A stretch of 56,783 nt of DNA from Acidobacteriota bacterium (GTDB taxonomy: Bacteria; Acidobacteriota; Terriglobia; Terriglobales; Acidobacteriaceae): the NCBI GenBank assembly GCA_021810625.1, contig JAJZIJ010000017.1:1-56783 (forward strand). The letters run 5' to 3'. A model generated the notes under the pieces. That model ran no database searches. It had not been told where the DNA came from and saw only the letters and a program-made list of their open reading frames with translations. Positions 7,738 to 14,752 of the stretch are shown here, piece after piece. The position numbers and the translations under genes were made by a program. How positions within the stretch are numbered: position 1 is the first letter of the stretch; the number at the start of each line of letters is the position of its first letter.

Positions 7738-8964
7738 ATGGGGTTTCGTGAGGCGGTTAGAATCGCGCTGCAATCGCTGTGGGCGAACAAGCTGCGCTCC
7801 ATGCTCACGCTGCTGGGCGTGGTGATTGGCGTGGCCTCGGTGATCGCCGTGGTCACGATGATTCACGGCGCGGACACTTTTGTCGCCACCAAAATCTATC
7901 GCTATGGGGCCGATGTTTTTACCGCCAGCAAGATTCCGCGAACCTGGACGAGCGCGGAGGAGTACCTGCGCTATACCAAGCGCAAAGACCTGACGATGGA
8001 AGACTACCGGGCGGTGGAAGACCAATGTACGGCTTGCATCGCCACCGGAGCCATGCTGGATGCAACGGGCAGTGTGGTGAGCGGGAACCGCTCCGCCACC
8101 GGAGTGGATATTCGCGGCTGGACCTGGGCCATGCCCGATATGTACAACGTCGATATCGCACAGGGCCGCATGTTCACGTCGTCGGAGCAGGCGCGGGATG
8201 CGCATGTCGTGGTGATTGGCGATGACGTTGCGGAGAACATTCTTGGGCCGGGCAACCCGCTGGGCAAGGAGTTGCGCGTTGATGGCCAGCCGTATACCGT
8301 CCTCGGTGTCGCGGAGCGGCAGGGCAAGACGCTCGGCCAGAGCCAGGATAATTTTGTGGCGATTCCACTGACGACATTCATGCAGACCTACGGGGCGAAC
8401 CAGAGCATCACCATCTACGCGCGCGCGCGCGGCGTGGGCCTTCCGCTGGAGCGCGCCGTGGATCAGATGCGCGTGATTCTGCGTGCGCGAAGGCACGATG
8501 CGTTGGGCGCGGCGGACAGTTTTTCGCTGGACACCAATGGGAGCTTCGTCAGCCTATGGAAGAGCATCTCCGCCAGCTTTTCTGTTGTGGCCGTGGGCAT
8601 TGCTTCCATTTCGCTTCTCATTGGCGGCATCGTCATTATGAACATCATGCTGGTTTCGGTCACAGAGCGCACACGCGAGATCGGCATTCGCAAGGCTTTG
8701 GGGGCGCGACGTTCTGATGTGCTGTTGCAGTTCCTTATTGAATCGGCAACGATGGCGCTGGTCGGCGGCATCCTCGGCGTGATGGGCGGAATTGTCATCG
8801 CCAAGACGGTGACGCTGCTGATTGGATTTCCCACCACCATCGCCGTATGGTCGGTGCTGGCCGGCCTGTTGGTGGCCACGGCGGCCGGAGTTTTCTTTGG
8901 CGTGTATCCGGCGCGCAAGGCGGCCCTGCTGGATCCCATCGTGGCGTTGCGGTCGGAGTTGTAA
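7738..8964 (+). CDS. MacB-like FtsX-domain ABC transporter permease
   Basis: From the ATG at 7738, which follows GAGGAG, the protein has 408 residues; an alternative start at 7711 lacks a good ribosome site. The order is typical of MacB-type permeases: an N-terminal membrane segment (LTLLGVVIGVASVIAV), a periplasmic MacB_PCD domain at about 45-260, then the FtsX domain with three helices and the signature SVTERTREIGIRKALGAR. It lacks the ATPase domain that MacB carries at its N-terminus, and no separate ATPase is in the window. It would act in efflux or lipoprotein/peptide export with an ATPase encoded elsewhere. The next gene encodes a paralogue. Confidence 0.85.
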   Translation: MGFREAVRIALQSLWANKLRSMLTLLGVVIGVASVIAVVTMIHGADTFVATKIYRYGADVFTASKIPRTWTSAEEYLRYTKRKDLTMEDYRAVEDQCTACIATGAMLDATGSVVSGNRSATGVDIRGWTWAMPDMYNVDIAQGRMFTSSEQARDAHVVVIGDDVAENILGPGNPLGKELRVDGQPYTVLGVAERQGKTLGQSQDNFVAIPLTTFMQTYGANQSITIYARARGVGLPLERAVDQMRVILRARRHDALGAADSFSLDTNGSFVSLWKSISASFSVVAVGIASISLLIGGIVIMNIMLVSVTERTREIGIRKALGARRSDVLLQFLIESATMALVGGILGVMGGIVIAKTVTLLIGFPTTIAVWSVLAGLLVATAAGVFFGVYPARKAALLDPIVALRSEL

Positions 8965-9022
8965 GGAGTTCGGAGATGTAAAGGATGTAAAGATGGATGG
9001 GTGATTTCTATGCCCAGAGGGG

Positions 9023-9153
9023 TGTCATCCCGAGCGGAGCAACTCGCTACAAGCGAGTTGCACAGTCGAGGGACCTGCGTTTTCCTCTTGACCTGGAAAA
9101 TAAACCGCAGGTTTCTCGACTCGTCCGCCACGGCGGACTTGTTCGAAATGACA
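9023..9153 (+). repeat. Palindromic repeat element, TGTCAT...ATGACA ends
   Basis: A 131-bp element between the two permease genes begins TGTCATCCCGAGCGGAGC and ends with the inverted ATGACA (9148-9153). It contains an internal perfect palindrome, CAACTCGCT/AGCGAGTTG. Related sequence occurs at 55064-55135. The reading frame of the downstream permease is open across it, but the element is clearly non-coding in type. Confidence 0.65.
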
Positions 9154-9215
9154 GTTCTGTTGTGCGATTCTCCCATGCGGACACGGCGATCTTGAATTGC
9201 CGTCAAGGAGCAAAG

Positions 9216-10472
9216 ATGCGAATGCGAGATTCCAAAGAGGCTGTTCGCATGGCGATGGATACGCTGCGCGCCAATCGACTGCGCTCCGGGCTGACCATTC
9301 TCGGCATCGTGATTGGCATTACCACGGTGATTACAATCTCCTCCTTCATTAACGGGCTGGATCGCAATGTGAGTACCCTGGTGGAATCCTTTGGCACCAA
9401 TGTGCTGTGGGTCTTTCGCTTTCCGGTTATCGGCGTGCGGCCCACCACGGAGATGCTGGCGCGCAAACAACTGACGGCGGAAGATGCCTATGCCATGCGG
9501 ACATTGCCCCATGTGGTTGCCACCTCCCCCAGCTTGAGGTATGAAAACTTTGAACTGCGTCTGGGTAATGTCTCGGTTAAATACAAGGGCCGCAAGCTGC
9601 AACACACCATCCTGGGGGGGAATGACGCCTCCGCGCAGCAGGTGTACGACTGGCCGGTGGCCCAGGGAAGATTTTTTACCGATTACGAAGAGGCGCATCA
9701 CTCCAACGTTGTGGTTCTGGGCCATGACACGGCGCAGGGGTTGTTCCACGGCGAAGACCCGCTGGGCAAGGACGTGGAGATCGACGGGGATGTCTTCCAG
9801 GTGATTGGCGTGCTGGGCAAACTGAAGCAGGCCTTTGGCAGCGGCAGGAATCCGGCGGACAACGCCGCATATTTTCCGCTGGGAACCTTCCAGAAGATTC
9901 ACCCGGAGATCAAGGACTTCTGGCTGTCGGTGAAGTATGACGACGCAAAAAACGAAGGCCTCGTCTCCGATGAGATGGAACAGATGCTGCGTGTTCGGCG
10001 CAAGGTGCGCGTGGACAAGCCGGATGATTTTTATATCTTCGGCCCGGATTCCATCACACGGTTGTGGAATGAAATTACCGGCGGCCTGTTTCTTTTTATG
10101 TTTGCCGTCTCCAGCGTGGGCTTGATCGTGGGCGGCGTGGGCGTGATGAACATTATGCTGGTCTCAGTGACGGAGCGGACGCGGGAGATTGGAGTGCGCA
10201 AGGCCGTTGGCGCGACCAAGCGCAATATCAGAATGCAGTTTACCTTGGAGGCGGTGACGCTCTGCGCCGTAGGTGGCGTGCTGGGGATTGCCGTGGGCGC
10301 GCTGCTTACGCTGATCCTGCGCCTGTCCATCTCGACGATTCAGACTACGCTGTCGGGTTTCTGGGTGGGCGCGGCCTTCATTATTTCCTGCCTGATTGGG
10401 CTGGTCTTTGGCATCTATCCGGCATGGAAGGCCGCCAATCTCGACCCGATTGAAGCGCTGCGGTATGAGTAA
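9216..10472 (+). CDS. MacB-like FtsX-domain ABC transporter permease (second copy)
   Basis: The start is placed at ATG 9216, behind AAGGAG, giving 418 residues (MRMRDSKEAVRMAMDTLRANRLRSG...). The frame extends upstream to 8997 only because it runs through a repeat element. The architecture equals the preceding gene: TM1 (LTILGIVIGITTVITI), MacB_PCD periplasmic domain, then the FtsX membrane region with SVTERTREIGVRKAVGATK. The two permeases may form a heterodimer served by a remote ATPase. Divergence between them is substantial, so they are old paralogues and not a recent duplication. Confidence 0.85.
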   Translation: MRMRDSKEAVRMAMDTLRANRLRSGLTILGIVIGITTVITISSFINGLDRNVSTLVESFGTNVLWVFRFPVIGVRPTTEMLARKQLTAEDAYAMRTLPHVVATSPSLRYENFELRLGNVSVKYKGRKLQHTILGGNDASAQQVYDWPVAQGRFFTDYEEAHHSNVVVLGHDTAQGLFHGEDPLGKDVEIDGDVFQVIGVLGKLKQAFGSGRNPADNAAYFPLGTFQKIHPEIKDFWLSVKYDDAKNEGLVSDEMEQMLRVRRKVRVDKPDDFYIFGPDSITRLWNEITGGLFLFMFAVSSVGLIVGGVGVMNIMLVSVTERTREIGVRKAVGATKRNIRMQFTLEAVTLCAVGGVLGIAVGALLTLILRLSISTIQTTLSGFWVGAAFIISCLIGLVFGIYPAWKAANLDPIEALRYE

Positions 10473-10532
10473 TCGAAAATTTCTGCAAAATAAACTGCGC
10501 CGCACTGGCAATTTCCGCGTATTCTGTGGCGG

Positions 10533-11699
10533 ATGATCTTCGCACATTGGGTGGCGGATGCCACAACGCTTTTGACGGTTGCTGGTCTGGCGTACTGCCT
10601 GCTTGCTCTGCGGGCGGCGCGGGCCTACAGTCACTCTCGCCGCGTGCCGCAGCCTTCGGTCTATCCTCCGGTCAGCATTCTCAAGCCGATCAAGGGCATC
10701 GACCCTGGCATGTACAAGGATTTCGTCAGTCACTGTAGCCAGGAGTATCCCGGCGAGTATGAAATCCTCTTCGGCGTGCGGCGGATGGACGATGAGGCCG
10801 TGCCGATGATTCAGCGTTTGCAGGCTGAATTTCCTGGGCACAACCTCCGCCTGGTGGTATGCCCGGAGACGCTTGGCCCCAACGGAAAAGTGAGCACGCT
10901 GATGCAGATGCTGCCCCAGGCGCGCTTCGACCATCTGCTCATCAACGACAGTGATATTCGCGTTTCGCCACGGTATCTGCGCAACGTGATGCTGCGGTTT
11001 TCCTCCAACAGCAGCAGGCGGCCTGTTGGGATGGTGACGGCGCTCTATCGCGGACGCTCGCATCGCACGCTGGGATCGCGGCTGGAGGCGATGGGCATTG
11101 CCACGGATTTTATGGTGGGCGTGTTGATGGCGCGCTGGATGGAAAATGGGCTGCGCTTTGGCATGGGATCCACGCTGGCCGTGACGCGCGCGGCGCTCGA
11201 TGCCATCGGTGGGCTGGAGCCGCTGGTGGAGTATCTGGGCGATGATTACGAACTGGGCGCGCGCATCTCTCGCGCCGGATTTCGCGTGGCGCTGAGTCGC
11301 GAGGTGGTGGAGACTTCCATTCCGGCCTATCGTTTCGGCCAGTTTCTCGATCATCAATTGCGTTGGGCGCGCAACCTGCGCGATGCGCGCAAGGCGGGCT
11401 ACTGGGGCATGGGAGTGACCTTTGGCCTGGCCTGGGCGCTGGCCAATGTGGTGGCCAATGGAGCCAGCCTCGGCAGTCTCGCGCTGTTTAGCCTGACGCT
11501 GCTGGCTCGCGTTGCGCTGGCGCTGTCGGTGGGTGTGGGCCTGCTGAAGGATCGCGGCGTACTGCGAAATTTATGGCTGCTGCCGCTGCGCGATTGCATC
11601 GCCCTGGCTATCTGGTTCTGGAGCTTTGCCGATGACCATGTGGTTTGGCGCGGGGAGCGCTATCGACTGCGCGCTGGTAAATTGACACCAGTAAGCTGA
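10533..11699 (+). CDS. hpnI: HpnI-like hopanoid glycosyltransferase (GT family 21 type)
   Basis: This 388-residue membrane glycosyltransferase resembles ceramide glucosyltransferase and HpnI. It has an N-terminal membrane segment, then SVYPPVSILKPIKGIDPGM, YEILFGVRRMDD, LGPNGKVSTLMQM, the DxD motif LLINDSDIRVSPRYL, LGDDYELGARI, and the QxxRW motif in DHQLRWARNLRDA. Hydrophobic C-terminal helices follow. HpnI adds N-acetylglucosamine to bacteriohopanetetrol in composite hopanoid synthesis. No other hpn gene (hpnG, hpnH, hpnK, hpnJ, shc) is in the window, so assignment rests on sequence pattern. A Rieske oxygenase follows 49 bp downstream and may share the transcript. Confidence 0.78.
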   Translation: MIFAHWVADATTLLTVAGLAYCLLALRAARAYSHSRRVPQPSVYPPVSILKPIKGIDPGMYKDFVSHCSQEYPGEYEILFGVRRMDDEAVPMIQRLQAEFPGHNLRLVVCPETLGPNGKVSTLMQMLPQARFDHLLINDSDIRVSPRYLRNVMLRFSSNSSRRPVGMVTALYRGRSHRTLGSRLEAMGIATDFMVGVLMARWMENGLRFGMGSTLAVTRAALDAIGGLEPLVEYLGDDYELGARISRAGFRVALSREVVETSIPAYRFGQFLDHQLRWARNLRDARKAGYWGMGVTFGLAWALANVVANGASLGSLALFSLTLLARVALALSVGVGLLKDRGVLRNLWLLPLRDCIALAIWFWSFADDHVVWRGERYRLRAGKLTPVS

Positions 11700-11748
11700 C
11701 GCGGCGGGTCGCCCACGCTATGGAACAATAGAGGTGCGGAGGAGTTTT

Positions 11749-12843
11749 ATGTCTCCCGACACGCCAAGCTCATCGACGGCCACGCTGCTCTACGACGATT
11801 GGTATCCGGCGCTGCGCAGCGATCTCCTGCGCGGACGACAGACGGCCACTGCGCTGCTGCTGGGCATTCCCTTGCTGCTGGGCCGTACCGAGGCAGGCCA
11901 GCTCTTCGCGCTGCGCGACAGTTGCCCGCATCGCGGTATTCCACTTTCCTGCGGAGGCTTCGAGACCGGGGCCGTCACCTGCAAATATCATGGCTGGCGC
12001 TTTGCGGCGGTCAGCGGCCAGTGTTTGGAGATTCCCTCACTCACCCGGCACGACACGCTGGATTGCAGCCGCATCTTTGCCACCGCCTACCCCTGCGAGG
12101 AGCGGGATGGCCATGCCTGGGTCTATCTTCCTGCGCCCGGTTCCGGGCGGCTGGATATTGCAGATCGCTCCAATTTGCCTGCCGTGCCGGAACTGCAAAA
12201 ATTCAGCGCGCGCTTTCGCTCGGCGCACCTGACCGCCGATCTTCCCTGCAACGTCGATCACGGCATCATTGGATTGATGGATCCGGCGCATGGCCCCTTT
12301 GTTCATCAATCCTGGTGGTGGCGCGCGCGACGGAGCATCCACGAAAAAGAAAAACATTTTGAGCCGATTCCGCAGGGATTTCGCATGTCCGCGCACGCGC
12401 CATCGGGCAACAGCGCGCCGTACAAATTGCTGGGAGTGTACGGCCATCCCATCACGACGACCATCGACTTTGTGCTGCCCAATCGTCGGTACGAGACCAT
12501 TCGTTGCGGCGACAAGTGGTTCAGCAGCCTGACTACGGTAACTCCGGTGACGGCCACGCGCAGCCGCATTGATGTTGTGGCTGCGTGGAATGTTTTTTAT
12601 CGCGTGCCATTTGTTCCGGCCATTGCGAAGTTCTTTGGCGCTCGGTTTGTGGAGCAGGATCGCGTGACGATGGTGCAACAGGCGGCAGGGCTACAGCACG
12701 ACCCCACGTTGATGCTGATTGACGATGCCGACCGTCCGGCCAAATGGTACTTTGCGCTGAAGCAGGCGCGGCTCCATGCCGCCAACGGCGGGGAGTTTGT
12801 CCATCCAATGACCGGGCCGGTTACGCTGCGCTGGCGGAGTTAA
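11749..12843 (+). CDS. Rieske [2Fe-2S] aromatic-ring/terpenoid-type oxygenase
   Basis: ATG 11749 follows AGGAGG and gives 364 residues. The N-terminal Rieske domain has C59-x-H61 (CPHRG) and C78-x2-H81 (CKYHGW), the ligands of the [2Fe-2S] cluster. The catalytic domain has a ligand region at 168-186 (NVDHGIIGLMDPAHGPFVH) suitable for mononuclear iron. The closest recognisable type is the pheophorbide-a-oxygenase/VanA-like monooxygenase group. Position directly after hpnI suggests a polycyclic lipid substrate, by analogy with Rieske enzymes that demethylate bacterial sterols; this is inference. The redox partner is not encoded nearby. Confidence 0.82.
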   Translation: MSPDTPSSSTATLLYDDWYPALRSDLLRGRQTATALLLGIPLLLGRTEAGQLFALRDSCPHRGIPLSCGGFETGAVTCKYHGWRFAAVSGQCLEIPSLTRHDTLDCSRIFATAYPCEERDGHAWVYLPAPGSGRLDIADRSNLPAVPELQKFSARFRSAHLTADLPCNVDHGIIGLMDPAHGPFVHQSWWWRARRSIHEKEKHFEPIPQGFRMSAHAPSGNSAPYKLLGVYGHPITTTIDFVLPNRRYETIRCGDKWFSSLTTVTPVTATRSRIDVVAAWNVFYRVPFVPAIAKFFGARFVEQDRVTMVQQAAGLQHDPTLMLIDDADRPAKWYFALKQARLHAANGGEFVHPMTGPVTLRWRS

Positions 12844-12921
12844 GAAAATCCTGATTTGCAAGAATCAGATTTTTCTTGCGTCTTCTCTTTTTATTCGTAT
12901 ATAGTGGTGGTCATTCTTAAA

Positions 12922-14244
12922 ATGAACAATCAGAATTCCCAATGTGAGATTCGCTGCCCCGTTCATGGGTTCATTGCGGTGAGTGATTGGGAGAAGAAAA
13001 TTATTGACCACCCAGTTTTCCAGAGGCTGCGGCGTATTCGACAACTGGCCTGGACGGATGAGGTGTATCCGGGTGCAATGCATACTCGATTTGAGCACTC
13101 GCTTGGGGTGATGCATACAGCCACCAGGCTCTACGATGCAATTCGGGCGAATTCGATTGATGTGCTGAAAAATGAATTGGACTATAACGATGCTGGTTTG
13201 GACAAAGATAGGCAGAGGGTGCGTTTCGCAGCCTTATTGCACGATGTAGGACACTCTCCCTTTTCCCATGCTTCCGAAGACTTGTTTCCCGAACAAAATG
13301 GAAAGAAATTCAAGCACGAACAATACTCCGCAGAAATTATTCAAACGCAACTTAAAGATGTGATTGAAAATTACCATAGCAACAAAAACTTGGATATTAA
13401 GGCCGAAGATATTGCTGCGCTCTTGGAGGGAAGCGCGGGCGCTAAACGGAGTTTATTTTGGAGGGAACTTCTCGACGGACAAATGGATGCGGATCGAATG
13501 GATTATCTGCTCCGAGATTCCCATCATCTTGGCGTGCAGTACGGAAGATTTGATCTCAATAGAATTATCAACACGATTCGAGCCATTCCAGGAAAAGATG
13601 GGAGTGCGCCTCGGCTTGGCTTTGCCGAGAGTGGATTGCATGCAGTGGAAGGTCTCGTGCTCGCGAGGTACTTTATGTTTACGCAGGTATATTTTCACAA
13701 AACCCGCGTTGCCTACGATCTGCATCTCAAGGAAGCGCTTGCTGCAATTCTTCCTAAAGGGAAATTTCCTCCACCAACCGGAGAGCAATTGGAAGAATTC
13801 TTAAAGTGGGATGATTGGAAGGTTCTAGGTGCATTGGCAAATGGAGAAGGAGGCGAGCATGGGAAACGCCTTTGCGCGAGAAACCATTATCGACTCGTGT
13901 ATAAAAGTCCGGAAGTGCTTGGGCCTCAAGGCGGGGTGTTTGTCAATAAGCTGCGGAAGGAACTTGGTGGATTGCTTGCAGAAGAGTTTGAGGCTGCTAA
14001 AAGCTGGTACAAAGCAGAACTCGCAGATATTTCAATTGTTAATGATCTCAATCCAGAGGATGTGCGTCCTCTATCCAGCTATTCTAATATTGTGAAGAAG
14101 ATGGTGCCCAACAATCAGATTATGTTCTATGCAAAACGTGAAAACGTGGATGAAGCAAAATTGAAGATAAAGGAGGTTGAGGGCAATGAGCGAAATTCGC
14201 AAGGAACGCTTGACTTTGATTCCAATTCTGGCAGAAAAACATAA
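12922..14244 (+). CDS. HD-domain (dNTPase-type) phosphohydrolase
   Basis: A 440-residue HD-superfamily protein starting at ATG 12922; the upstream extension to 12856 has poor coding quality. It shows the dGTPase-like series QRLRRIRQL, HTRFEHSLGVMHTA (H59), LLHDVGHSPFSH (H107-D108) and DADRMDYLLRDSHHLG, which supply the metal ligands. Relatives hydrolyse deoxynucleoside triphosphates. Codon use is clearly more AT-rich than in flanking genes. The downstream YwgA-like gene overlaps its end by 59 bp, so the two form a two-gene unit. A similar neighbour pair (ywfO-ywgA) occurs in Bacillus subtilis as far as I recall. Possible roles are dNTP pool control or phage defence. Confidence 0.85.
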   Translation: MNNQNSQCEIRCPVHGFIAVSDWEKKIIDHPVFQRLRRIRQLAWTDEVYPGAMHTRFEHSLGVMHTATRLYDAIRANSIDVLKNELDYNDAGLDKDRQRVRFAALLHDVGHSPFSHASEDLFPEQNGKKFKHEQYSAEIIQTQLKDVIENYHSNKNLDIKAEDIAALLEGSAGAKRSLFWRELLDGQMDADRMDYLLRDSHHLGVQYGRFDLNRIINTIRAIPGKDGSAPRLGFAESGLHAVEGLVLARYFMFTQVYFHKTRVAYDLHLKEALAAILPKGKFPPPTGEQLEEFLKWDDWKVLGALANGEGGEHGKRLCARNHYRLVYKSPEVLGPQGGVFVNKLRKELGGLLAEEFEAAKSWYKAELADISIVNDLNPEDVRPLSSYSNIVKKMVPNNQIMFYAKRENVDEAKLKIKEVEGNERNSQGTLDFDSNSGRKT

Positions 14245-14743
14245 AGAGAAATTCATTGGCCGAACCGCGCTTATGAAGTATATGTACTTCCTGCAAACTT
14301 TGCGGGACGTCCCGCTTGGATACAATTTCTCTCTTTATACATATGGGCCATTTGATCCCGATGTGCTTTCCGACTTGGATCTCTCCGTAGCAATGAAAAT
14401 CAGTAGATCGACTCTTGAACAGTATCCGGGGGGGTATGGTTACAAAATTGGGGCGGGGGAGAATGCTAACGGGATCAAGAAAGAAAAAAAGAAATTTATA
14501 AGCAAATACCAAAAAGATATCGATTGGCTATTTGAGAAATTTGGCACATACAGTAGTGCTGAATTGGAACTAGTTAGCACAATCGTTTACGTTGACCGTG
14601 AATTTTCAGCCAAGAAAACAAAAGACAAAAACGATGCGCTTTTGGAGAGTGTTCGAGAGATCAAGCCACATTTTGACAAGGAGAAAATCAGAAAATTTAT
14701 AGAAAATTTGAATGGAAACGGACTGCTTAAATCAAAAAAATAA
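14186..14743 (+). CDS. YwgA-like protein, possible Panacea/DUF4065-type fold
   Basis: The ATG at 14186 sits 9 bases after AAGGAGG and inside the end of the HD gene, giving 185 residues. The N-terminal half has IGRTALMKYMYFLQ and LGYNFSLYTYGPFDPDVLSDLD, the pattern seen in B. subtilis YwgA. It is reminiscent of Panacea-domain antitoxins (KLLY...YGPV). The C-terminal half is lysine-rich and helical (NGIKKEKKKFISKYQ). Function is unknown. Overlap with the HD hydrolase and shared AT-rich composition argue that the pair moves and acts together, with this protein as a candidate regulator or antitoxin. Confidence 0.7.
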   Translation: MSEIRKERLTLIPILAEKHKEKFIGRTALMKYMYFLQTLRDVPLGYNFSLYTYGPFDPDVLSDLDLSVAMKISRSTLEQYPGGYGYKIGAGENANGIKKEKKKFISKYQKDIDWLFEKFGTYSSAELELVSTIVYVDREFSAKKTKDKNDALLESVREIKPHFDKEKIRKFIENLNGNGLLKSKK

Positions 14744-14752
14744 CGGCGGGTC

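Noticed and set aside
8463-9902. 479-codon minus-strand ORF spanning both permeases
   Set aside because: It runs across two genes and a repeat element and is antisense to strong FtsX motifs.
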